From: Isochrysis galbana
Lineage: Eukaryota; Haptophyta; Isochrysidales; Isochrysidaceae
NCBI GenBank assembly: GCA_018136815.1
Contig: CM030937.1
Location: 4,772,226 to 4,836,225, forward strand
Direction: 5' to 3'
Length of the DNA stretch: 64,000 bases
Position 1 is the first letter of the stretch; each line of letters begins with the position of its first letter. Positions 51,553 to 61,472 of the stretch are shown piece by piece. A program made the translations under genes and the position numbers. Below the pieces are notes generated by a model. That model worked only from the letters and a program-made list of their open reading frames with translations, did no database searches and was not told the DNA's origin.

Positions 51553-53367
51553 CTCTCCCCCCTCCCAGTCTCTCTGCCCCCCCGCTCCTCCCCCCTCTCG
51601 CTTCCACCCCTCTCTACTGCGCGCTCTCTTCACTCTCTTTTCAATCTTCCGGAGGTCTCTCGCCTTCCCTCTCTCGCAAGTAATCTCTCTGTCCTCTCCC
51701 TTTCTCTATCAGCCCCCCTCACTCAGCGCGAGCTCCCTCGCTCTTCTCTCACTCTCCTTTCCTGCCGTATCTCTCTATCCTCTTCGTGTAAGAGGGAAAA
51801 GGGATCCTGGTGCCGTGGGGTGAGAGAACGGACGCCTGGGCCTCGAAAAAGATTCCGAGAAAGAAGAGAGCGAGGATATTTCAGAATTCCTAGCGGGTGT
51901 ACCTTAGAGAGAGCGGAGGTGAGGATATGGTCCGGGAAGAAGAAGGGGAAAAGAGAGAGAAGAACCACACCCTCTCCTCAGAGATTTGAAGGGGAAAGGG
52001 GGGCCCACCAGCAAGAGAACTACTTCTTCACTTTGAAATGAGAAGTGGAGCCATCTCTCTCTCTTGGCGTTGGGTCGGTGCCTCTGATGAAAGAGGAAGG
52101 GCCAAAAATCAAGTAACGGGCAGCCCCCATCATCCTCTGGAAGGCGCGCGGACGTCCCCGCTCTCCTCTCTCCTCCTCTCGCTCTCGCTCTGAATTCGTC
52201 ATATAATTCTGTACAGCCAGTCCGTTCCCGCAGCAGGCCGTCGTGATTTCGTGATTTCGTGTCTTCTACTTCCTCTTCCTTCTCTTCTCTGTCTCCTCGG
52301 TATTCTCACGTACTCCTACCACCTTCTTCTCTCTCGTCCCCTTCCCCCCTCACAGCTGGCGCAGTGGAATCATCTCGAATCTTCTCCTTCTCCCGCGCGC
52401 CAGCGATGTGCCCCCTCCGGTATTGCGGGGGCAGGTCCCCCGCCCCCCGCGCGGTATCAGGGTGGCAACGCGGCGCGCCAGGTCGGCTCCCCGTCCGCGC
52501 CCTTCTCCCCCCAAGGCCCCTCCCAACCCCCACCCCCGACCCCAGCTCGCCGCCTCCGCTCGCGATGCCGACCTGCTACAGGAGATGACGCACTCCAGAC
52601 CGTTCGACACGCTACGATCAATCGACCAATCATGTGCTGCACGAGGAGCGCTGGAGTAGCTGCACCCCAGTGCGGCACTCCTTGCCATCAACTACTGGGC
52701 GTACACTGAGACCCGATGGGCATCTCCATGCCGCGCTAGGAGTCTTGTTGAGGTATCCGCTGCCCTTCCTTCCTTGCCCCCAATTCCAACATGCCCCCGA
52801 ACTTTTCGCACATCCCCGTACCGCTCTGCACGCCCCTACCCATGGGCATGCATTGAGCTCAAAAAACAATATGTGCGTAGAGCTACTTGCTGATGAATGT
52901 TCTTCCGATCTTGATTGGCGTGCGCTTTCATGCGACGCCGTGATCATGGTTGAAGTGAGTGTTGTCTATCTGCACAATCACGTGCTCATGGCCATTGACA
53001 AAATAAGGCTGACGTGAAGAAGTTGCCATTTTTGCCTTCATCGTCCATGCTGCGCCTTTTGCCTCTTCAGATGTCAACATCATGCCTACATTGACATCCA
53101 CCAAATCTCATCAACATTTTCAACCACTGCTTTGCCTAGTGTCTGAGAGCCTTCTGCCTCTTTTTACAAACTTCTCGCTCTTGATCGCCCCCTTCTGCTC
53201 CGACCCAACCCACCTTGACCCAGTCGTACGACACGATGTCAGTGCTGTGGTGGTCGTAGCCGTAGGATCTCTTGGGTTCACGCATGTTTGCGTTTTTCCG
53301 AGTCATTATTTACACGTCACACCAGCACTCGTCGTCTCATTACTTGTTTTGGATCTCTTTCAAGCTA
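51470..53367. other. Intergenic region
   Basis: TC-rich on the plus strand to about 51800, with (tc)n at 51523-51549. I found no supported gene through 53367; frames at 52251-52709 and 52634-53017 lack any motif and codon character. Confidence 0.4.
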
Positions 53368-53631
53368 TTGTTGTGATAGGTAATAGCAACTAAGTTTATA
53401 CTTGGTTCACTCATACTCATATGGCTTATGGAAGCTATTGTTGTGATAGGTAATAGCAACTAAGTTTATACTTGGTTCACTCATACTCATATGGCTTATG
53501 GGGGGGGCACGATGCACGATTTACACTTCACACCAGCACCAACACTCGTTGTCTCATAACTTTTTGGGATCTCTTTCAGGCTAATGTTGTAATAGGTAAT
53601 AGCAACTAAGTTTATACTTGGTTCACTCATG
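53310..53631 (+). repeat. Tandem 70-bp units carrying the MERA-type hairpin
   Basis: Units at 53362-53431 and 53432-53501 are near-identical (70-bp period), and 53515-53631 repeats the preceding block again in diverged form. Each contains aactaagt-ttat-acttggtt (53388, 53458 and 53604), an eight-pair stem with one T-G pair. The third is followed by ATGGGGGGCACG at 53629. Thus the hairpin itself has been amplified in tandem here. Confidence 0.75.
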
Positions 53632-53789
53632 GGGGGCACGAGCCCCCGCCCTCTCTCCACTCCTCCCCCGTTGTGGGGGAGGGGGAGGAACCACTCACCA
53701 CTCACACTCCGGACATGCCTCATGGCATGCAGGCCCAACACACCCCACTGACCCAGACAATTGCGGGTAGGGGGAGCATCCCATACGGC

Positions 53790-54215
53790 CATACGGCACG
53801 CTCTATTCTTAGAACGTGCCCCCTCGCATGCAAGGGGGAGCGTCTCCGACACACTCCATCTGTCTCTCCTCCCGCCCCCCTTCCCCGCCGGTTCCCTCGC
53901 ATGCAGCTCCAGCCGGGATCCCTTCCTTCCTCTCCTCCTGTGCAACCCCAGCGGTTCCGTTGCGGGTAAGGGTAAGGGGGAGCATTCCATGCGACTACGC
54001 TCTATTTTCGGGGCGTGTCTCGTGAACACCCTCCATACCATGCGGCACACTCTATTCTAAGAGCGCCCCCCCCCGCCCCTTCTCGCCCCGCTCCTCGTTC
54101 TCTTCTCTCTCTTCCCTTTCTCCCCGGTTCCTCGCATGCATGCAGCTCCAGCCGGGATCTCTTCCTCCCCTCCCTCCCATGTAACCCCAGCGGTTCCTTC
54201 TTTTGTTTCCCTGGC
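53790..54215 (+). repeat. Tandem duplication of about 240 bp
   Basis: Blocks such as ctcgcatgcagctccagccg, aaccccagcggttcc and gcacactctattcta occur twice in the same order, about 240 bases apart, with small differences. Non-coding. Confidence 0.6.
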
Positions 54216-55570
54216 CGACGAGGCTCGGAGTCCCGTGCGTGTCGCATCCGCGATCGACTTCTGACCTTGCGTCTTTGTGCTCTTTCGTTCTTGTTGCCGC
54301 GGAGTTTTACTCGTAATTTGTAGAACTCTTCACTCGTAACTCGCCCCTCGCTCCTTGCCGTTGCGCCCCTTTGTGGCCTGTCTCGCTCCTGTCGCTCCTT
54401 TGCACCTTGGGCCTTGCTCTGCCTTTGGTCCCTCCTTGCTGTCGTTCCCCCGCGCTCGCTCTCGCTCTCGTCGTAGGTGTTCGTCGATGCGGACCTTTCC
54501 CCCCGCGCGAAGCCTACCCTCTCGCCCCTTTCGGTTTACGCACGTAGATTCCCTCCTTACTTTCTACCTACTCGTTCGCGGTAACCGCCGTTCGCCGTCG
54601 GCTCTTCCGTCGCATCGTCGCTCTCTTGTCGGCTTTCTCTTCCTTGTTTCCTTCCTTCTGTGTCTTCCCCGCCCAAGTGGAGAAAGATACGTTAGTGTGG
54701 AGGAATGTTGGGTGAAAGTCGAGTGTGCGTGTCTCGGATTGTTGTCGGACTCGTCGGATTGGTACCCTGTCGGCCTCTGTCGCCCTCGCCCCTCGCCCCA
54801 GTCGCTCCTCGCTCCCTCGTTCTCGCTCTCGCTCTCGCTCAGTCGTAACAAGCAATCTTACAACACCAACCAAATCCACTCACTCACCCACTCACCCTCG
54901 CGATCCACTATGTCCGCTCCGTCTTCGCGCTCGCCCTCGCCACTGCCCGCCATCCATCCTCCAACCATGGAAGATGGTCTGCCCGTCCCGCCCGCCAATG
55001 GCCGAAATGCCGTGCCTTCCGCCGCCTACCTTCCGTCCCGTTCGGTCCCTCCTGTTCCATCCGTAACCTCCAATCCGTCAGTGCGCTCGCCCCTCGCTCC
55101 GCCCCTCCGACGTCCGGCCCCCCCTTTCTTTTCATTAGTTTTCCCCTTGTTCCTAGAGTTTCCCTTGTTCCTTTCCCCGGTTCTTCTTGTTTTTTGTCCG
55201 CCCTTTTGTTTTTGGCGCGCTCGCTCGGAAGCAGTCCTTCGTGTCCACCCCTCGTGTGCTCCCCCCCGTCTCGCTCGCTGTCATGCTCTCCGACCCCTCT
55301 GTCGTGTTATGTAATAGGACCTCTGAGAACGCTCCCGCATTGCTGTCGCGCTCTCCCTCTCCCTCCATCCATCACACTGCTCAAGCCCAAGCACAACCCC
55401 AAGCATCTCACACATCCACCAACACAACCACTCCCTTACCACTCCACAGACCACAGCCACATGGTAGCGGGGGCGTGCCGATCACGCCCTCCCATGTCCC
55501 CAGCACCGCTTCCTTACCTCACGCGGCCGCCGCTCCGTCGCCACCATCCACTCCTCAACCTGCACACAAC
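54216..55570. other. Spacer upstream of element B
   Basis: A 319-codon frame from 54355 is of mixed low complexity. From 54908 it reads MSAPSSRSPSPLPAIHPPT, which could be the start of a retroelement gag, and 54815-54850 ends cgctcagtcgtaaca like 28580-28612, perhaps an LTR end. Neither is firm. Confidence 0.35.
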
Positions 55571-55593
55571 AACTAAGTTTATACTTAGACGCG

Positions 55594-55710
55594 ATGGAGC
55601 GCGCCGACGCGACTCCCCTCTCCTTCGGGCCCCCCACCGAGGGCGCCCCCCCAGTGTCCATGGAGCAGCCGCTGACGAAGCGGCCGCGTCCGCCCACCGA
55701 GGCCGAGCAG
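55594..55710 (+). other. 39-codon MERA leader of element B
   Basis: ATG to CAG, 117 bases, followed by GTGCGTGCG, a strong splice-donor match. Compared base by base with the gypsy gag leader (28209-28093, also 117 bases before GTG) I count 15 differences; immediately beyond the CAG the two are unrelated. It encodes KRPRPP at residues 29-34. Confidence 0.75.
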
Positions 55711-56064
55711 GTGCGTGCGACTCCGGTCGCGCCACACGGCCCGTGGCCCCGGCCACACCGCACATGGCAGCCATGCTGGCCTCCCCCATCCATGGGGGGC
55801 AGCAGGCTGCTGGCAGCATCCCACCAATGTCAGGCTCATGCAGCCACCCTTCCATTGGGCATGCCGTATGGCAGAGGCCCCTCTCGCCCTGGCAAGGGCC
55901 GCGCTGCTCCGGCAGCGCGGCCCGCGGCCGGGTGGCCCCTATGGGCACAACACACACCTCAATGCAGAAAGCAACATACGTTTCAGAGTAAGACCCTCAT
56001 GCACACCTCACCACACACACGAAGCACGCGCGAACGCCCCCCGTGGGGATAACATTGACAAGAC

Positions 56065-56560
56065 CCCCTCACCCATCGACTCCACTCACTCAGCACTGAC
56101 CAAGGTCACCTCCGCCCACGCCTCACAGGACCAAGATTCCGACATAGAAAACGACATCACAGACTCCGACGCTTCCTTTGAGCTCTCCTTCCACCAAGCC
56201 GGGGACATCATCCTCCAAGACACGACGGCGTACGCCGCCATCGTTGAACTACTTCTCGAACTTGAGGGCGTGGACCCCGAGCCAGACTTCTGGGCCCGCT
56301 CAGCGCGAGGCCCGTGGCACATAGCAGTCAATGAGGACTGCGCGCAACAATTTCAAGCCAAGTACGGAGAGCACACCAACATCCGCGTCCTAGGCCAAGA
56401 CATCCCCGTGCGCATCCGCGTGGAATCCATCGACGAGAAAATCAACAAGAAAGGCACCTCATCACGCAAGGCCCTCTACGAAGCACTTCAGGACGTCGCA
56501 GCCCACATAGTGGTCGAGGCGGACGGCGCCTTCCTTCTCTTCCCCTGGCGACTAATTTAA
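56065..56560 (+). CDS. LINE ORF1 core domain of element B
   Basis: Same frame as 55715-56560. Contains acidic SDIENDITDSDASFEL, ELEGVDPEPDFW, GPWHIAVNEDCAQQFQAKYG and EALQDVAAHIVV, homologous to the ORF1 at 38.3-37.9 kb. Ends FPWRLI* at 56560. How it is linked to the MERA leader is unclear: splicing from CAG|GTGCGT at 55710 to an acceptor such as CACTCAG at about 56091 would do it. The role would be RNA binding in the retrotransposition particle. Confidence 0.6.
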
Positions 56561-57178
56561 AAGGTTTTTTTTTCTACCTACTCTTTGCGAACACGACGGA
56601 TTCGGCTAGGACCGCCGAAGCGGGCATGGGCAGACAGCCGAAGAAGAGGATAGACATGAGTGACCTATATATACCCTTCATTGACGATAGGCACACAAGA
56701 CACAAGGCACAACCTAGACCACAGTGCAGAGCTCCAGACGCTAACCGTCAAGCTGGGGGTGGCGCATATAATAGTGCGAGGAGCCCAAGAATCCAAGACA
56801 AACCGCGCCTGAGACGCGGCCACACTAGTGGATCGACACTTATGCGTAGCGATACACCGGAACTCGACATACCCCCGCGACAGCCAACCAAACCAAGCAC
56901 GACACGTCGGACCCACATACCAAACACTTACTTAAAAGGCCGGCCGCGAACCCGCACTCTGAACCAGGCCCAAGGTAGCGCACCTGAGCCGTACCCAGGA
57001 TACAAAAAACAAAGGGCAAAGGACAAACACAAACAAAGGAATGAGGAATGATGGGGGGAAAGTGAGGAGGAGGCGAAGAAAAGGGAGGAAAGGGCGTTGT
57101 CAGCTGTCAGCGGATAGGTAGAGGTACCTAGTTCTAGTAGCTAGTAAAAGTTAGCCCCGAATCTTCAGATTTTTTTTT

Positions 57179-58002
57179 ACACCATGGCCATTGATGGCCC
57201 ATAGACCATGGACAATGGATAATGGACAATCGCGGACTGAATCTGCTAGACAGGGGGAGCCACATCCACATGCCACATTCGACTATCGATGGCGCACGGG
57301 GGCCTACGTTATTGCTCCTTGCAGGCAAGGTGTGGCACTATGGTACTACAAGAGCTCGGGTCGGAGAGGTCTGTGGTCTGCGTCAGTCATACGTGCTAGA
57401 GCCTAGAGGGGGTCGCCTATCGCCCGCCGGTGCCGGTGCGCGGAGGCCGTTTCTTTGGCAGCTGCTTGCGCGGCAGCGAGACTAGCGATTGTGCTATTGT
57501 AAACGGCCTTGCTTGACTTTGACGAGGATGAGCGCCTTTTTTGGCATAATGCACGCACGCACGTGAACACAGTGAGCCCACATGAGACGGCCGCCGACCC
57601 ACCGATAGCGGAACAAAAACACCTCGACAATGCACACACACGACGCGAAAGACACATGACTTAGGCAGGCCCAAGCACGACACACGGGATGTCACACGCC
57701 CTCTGAATTGGAGGCCGCTCGGGAAAGCGCACACGGCCTCGCGTCTGACATCTCGCGCCAAGGACTCTAGCAACCAGGCAGTCTTTGCGAGTAGCTAACA
57801 CCGGGCTAGTGGCGGGAGGCCCCAAGCGGAGCGAGTCATGCTTTCATCACACCAATGGTATGTGACACTCATCGCCTCTCACTAGAATTGCGCGCGTAAG
57901 GCTCGAGCGAACCGACTCGACAGAAAAAGCCCCCCCCCCCCCCCCCCCCCCCAAAGGTTTCCGACAGCCTGCTGCGAAGCACCGGTGCTCGCGGCCTTCA
58001 CC
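57179..58002. other. Spacer with a 23-base C run
   Basis: 57930-57952 is C23, a few bases before the 3' end of the NDK gene. No gene supported; the minus-strand frame 57417-57773 is unlike any protein I know. Confidence 0.4.
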
Positions 58003-60470
58003 CTAGGCGACCGCAGGTGTGTTGGGGTTGTTTTGCAAGAGCCACTCGGCGAGCCACACCGTCGGGTTAGCTGGCTTTGTTTGGCACAGCTCCACCAGCC
58101 CGGCGGTAAGCGTAGGCATGAGCGCTTCCTGTACGTAAATCTTGGCTGCCTTAGAATCAGGCAGCGGATCGATGGGGATAGACGGGAAGAAGAACTTGCA
58201 CTGCTTGAAGGCCACCTCCGAAGAGGCGGAGACGTAACCAACGAGACTAGTCTCGTTCGCGCCGAAACGTGCACGCAAGCAACCCGGGCAACGGACCTTC
58301 GCTTCAAGAGGATTGACTGGGCCCATGAGAGCATTGAGCTGCGCGACCGCACCCTTTCCGGAGAAGGCGAGCGCAGCTACAGGTCCGGAGGTCAGGTGCG
58401 CAACGGCAGCCTCGTGTGAGCCGGCGGGCGGGGCAGCTGCTACCCACTCCGCGCGCATGTTGTCAGCCGCTAGGCTCCAGTTGCCATCAGCCATCGACCC
58501 CTTGGGCAGCAAGACCCACTCAGAGCTGTCGGCAGACGTCCCTTGTGATGATTCAGCCGCGTCGCTCCACGGAGAGGCGTTGCCCACGGTCACCTCCGAC
58601 TTCCGCACTATCGTGTGGAGCGCCAGCGCCCGCGAAATGCCTGCCACGGGCCACGGCTTTGTGGACGGGCCGGCATCGAGACTGCCAACGACGTCCACCA
58701 CGACGCCATTCTTGAGGAGAGCCATCGAGGTGCCATCGAGGCTGCACTGCGCTTTATACTCGGGTTTCTTCGGGAGGATGCCGGCAATATCCTCGTCGCT
58801 ATACAGGACAAACATGCCGCGCGCTGGCACAACCTTGTTCCGAAGTGATACGACACTAGTTCCCGAAATGAATGAGTAGCTGTCCAAAGGCATATCTTCG
58901 GCGCACGGGTTGTGGAGCTGCACGGCAACACCGGGGACCACGGCGGAGATGATAGGGGTGGCCGGCACCACCGCAGGCGCCAGGGGCGGTGCGTCTTCGC
59001 CGAGCAAATATAGGAAGTCGGCGGCTCGTGACTCGGTGAGGCTTGTCGTGACTTTACTAGTAACGATCAACCCCGCCTTGGCTGCCGCATCCACAACGGC
59101 CTCGAGCGCACCAATACCGTCCGGCGTGAGGAGAGCAAGCGTTGTCTGCACCTGATCCAGTTCGGGAAAGAAGAAGTTCGCCTCGCGCGCTGCTGAGTCG
59201 GGTGAGTCGGAGCCGTGGCACGCGTTTTTCCTGCCGTCTGTGCCAAACTGCGCACGCAGAGATAGCGGCGAGTCAATGACGGCCTTGAGCGAGTCGGTCG
59301 GGCCGATTAGCGAGCGCCAAGCGGCAATGGCGCATGGACGCTGCAGGGCCATCGCGACGACGGGGCCCGAAGTCATGAAGGCGATCAGGGGTTCGTAGAA
59401 GGGCTTGCCTTTGTGCTCCGTGTAGAACTCGGCCGCCTGTGCTTGGGAAAGCGTTAAGGAGGCGGACACGAGGACCGTGAAGCCGCTGGCCTCAGCGGTT
59501 GCCACGATGGAGGCGGCGTTCTCGAAGGCGTCGGGCTTGATGAAGGCGAAGGTGGTCTGCACGGTGTTCACCTCTACTCCGAAGATCCCGGTGGCCTCAA
59601 TTTTGGCCGCAGAGGGCGAGCTAGAGATGTGTACGGTGGTCGGGGTGCGCAGCTCGGTGAGAGCTTCGACAGCAAACGGGCGCTCAAGCAATGCGGCTGT
59701 GAGCGGGCCCGAGGTGAGAGCGGCAATCTTTGCCTGGGGATCGCTTGAATCAGCCGCGATGACCGCGGCTTGCTCCGCCGTGAAGCTAATCTCCTTGCTG
59801 GCGAGGCAGAGGAACCCTTCCTTCATAGCCACGGCAAAAAGCTCGTCTTTGTTGGGTGCAATAGCCACGGCGGCGTCGCGCTCGAAGGTGCGCGGAAAGA
59901 ATAGCTTGAGCTCGGAATACGCCGTGCGCTCGTCTGCCGAGGCGTGGATGGTGGGCCGAACCAGTTCAGCGCCCGAACCGAATTTGGAGATCAGCTTCCC
60001 CACGGTTGCCTGGAGGGCAGCGCAAGCGCCATCCTTCTCGAGAGCTAGCGCAATGACGGGCCCGGAGGACATGTACTGGCACAGTGCTGAGAAGTGGGGT
60101 TCACCTTCCACCGACCTGTAGCGTCCGGGCGAGGAGTCGGCGGCAGTCAGCTGGGTGCATGAGGGCGTGCAGGGAAGCGCAGTGTGCTCCAATGGCACAA
60201 CACGTGCAATGTGTGCTCTTTTGGTGGTGTGTGCACCCGCCGGTGAGCACCCCTTCCTGTCTGCCTCGCTCCCCACGGGGGGGGGGGGGGGGGGGGGGGA
60301 TCGCAGGGACCCACTCACTCGTAGAACTCGGCGGCCTGATCGGCGGTGAGCACAGTCTGAATGCGTGCAACGACTGCAAAGGCGTCGTTTTTGATGGCCT
60401 CTTCGATGGCCTCCACGCGGCCAGCGTGAACGGCTGCGGGGCAGATGAGTGCGAGCGTGCGGGAGCCCAT
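58003..60470 (-). CDS. Four-NDK, lamin-tail, Dpy-30 protein (NME5/radial-spoke-like), 754 aa
   Basis: Exons 60470-60319 and 60115-58003 with a 203-bp intron GTGAGT...CTACAG; the join gives FYESVEGEPHFSALCQYMSS, filling an NDK domain. Four nucleoside-diphosphate-kinase-like domains: A (5-130), B (about 132-230), C (about 236-365, QTTFAFIKPDAFE) and D (from about 372, QTTLALLTPDGIG). D is interrupted by about 180 residues containing a lamin-tail-like beta fold (VAVQLHNPCAEDMPLDSYSF, FVLYSD) and resumes at HLTSGPVAAL. Only C keeps the catalytic HGSD motif (CHGSDS near 351); A has IHAS, B VHIS and D YVSAS. The end (IYVQEALMPTLTAGLVEL, NPTVWLAEWLLQNNP) is a Dpy-30 dimerisation motif. NDK plus Dpy-30 is the NME5/radial-spoke arrangement, so an axonemal scaffold is the likely role. 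Confidence 0.85.
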
Positions 60471-61472
60471 CTTGCGGCAGAGCGAGAGAGCAAGCGAGCG
60501 AGCGCGAGGCTACGGACGGAGGAGCGACGGAGAGCCGGCTCTGATAGGAAGTGGTCCCTCCCCCCTTGCGGTCGAGGCGGAGAGAGGAAGAGAACTGGGA
60601 GAGGGGAGGGGGAGGGAGCGCAACAACGCTCCGGAAACCGTCGGCACGAGTTGTGTTGTTGGGCGAGTTGTCTTTTTGGGGGGAGGGTGGCTTTTGTTTT
60701 TAGGAGCGGGGGCGAGGCGAGAGTGTGGGCGGGGGGGGGGAGCACGCGGTGTGAGAGACCTGCCATTACTTTAGTTGTGGAATCTGATCCAGAGTTTCAT
60801 AATGAGAAGAAACTGCCAGACGTGCGTTACTGATTTCTCTCTATTCTCTCTCCCTCTCTTCAAGAGTATCGGTGAAGGAGAAATCCCTCAGAGAGCGCCG
60901 ACGAGGAGGAGAGAGAGAGAGGAGGAGAGAGGAGGAGGAGGAGGAGAAGGGGCGGTGAAGAGATACTGTTATCAGAGGGATCGACGAGAAGGCGAGGTGG
61001 AATGGCAGAGGGAATAGAAGATATCTCAGCCGATACAAAACGAGAGAGTGAGCGAGCGCGGAGGAAGAGAAGGGAAAGAAAAGTTACAAAAGGCGCCACC
61101 ACCCCCCATGGTGGTCTCCTTACAGAACACCCCCCCTCATTTCTCTCATACCAATCGATCCAGATGGCTGGCTCCTCCGCCGCAGCCCCTCCTTTTCCCA
61201 GATGACGTCTCTTCTCTCTCTTTCCCCCTGCTGCCTCCTCTCCCTTCCGCTCTCTCAACTCTCCTCTCTCCCCACTCTCTTTCTCTCTCTCCTCTCTCTC
61301 CTCACCTCTCTCTCTCTCTCCGCTCTCTCCGCTCTCGCTCCGCTCTCCTCCTCTCCTCTGCGCCCCTGTCCGGACGGCACAGCGAGCAGCCCTCCCCCCC
61401 CCCCCCCCCTCCCCCTCCCCCTTTTTCCCCACCCCCTTGCGCGCCTGCCTGCGCTCTCTCCCGCCGCGCGCC
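60471..61472. promoter_or_regulatory. Bidirectional promoter region between NDK and UBA-like genes
   Basis: The two genes diverge with 1.0 kb between their ATGs. The plus strand is purine-rich at about 60475-60620 and 60880-60960 and pyrimidine-rich at 61205-61440, so the DNA next to each ATG is pyrimidine-rich in that gene's own sense. Includes G and C runs at about 60732 and 61392. No TATA box seen. Confidence 0.5.

Larger units (their letters stand above)
55571..57178 (+). mobile_element. Element B: LINE with intact 5' leader and 3' tail but deleted centre
   Basis: Begins with the hairpin ctaagt-ttat-acttag (55573-55588) and ATGGAGCGCGCC at 55594, and ends agccccgaatcttcagat plus T run at 57178, the 3' end of the LINE at 44.5 kb. 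Between them are an ORF1-type domain (to 56560), a tttttttttc junction at about 56567, and the last part of ORF2 (GMGRQPKKRIDMSDLYIPF at 56626). The whole RT is missing; the join at about 56565 is the deletion point. No target-site duplication was recognised. Confidence 0.75.

Noticed and set aside
53310-53631. CRISPR-like repeat-spacer arrangement
   Set aside because: Only two tandem units and one diverged copy without unique spacers; the DNA is eukaryotic.
54355-55314. 319-codon ORF as a host gene
   Set aside because: Low-complexity leader region; only the part from 54908 looks protein-like, and it has no recognisable domain.
57882-58352. Minus-strand ORF at the end of the NDK gene
   Set aside because: Shadow in another frame, partly through the C23 run.
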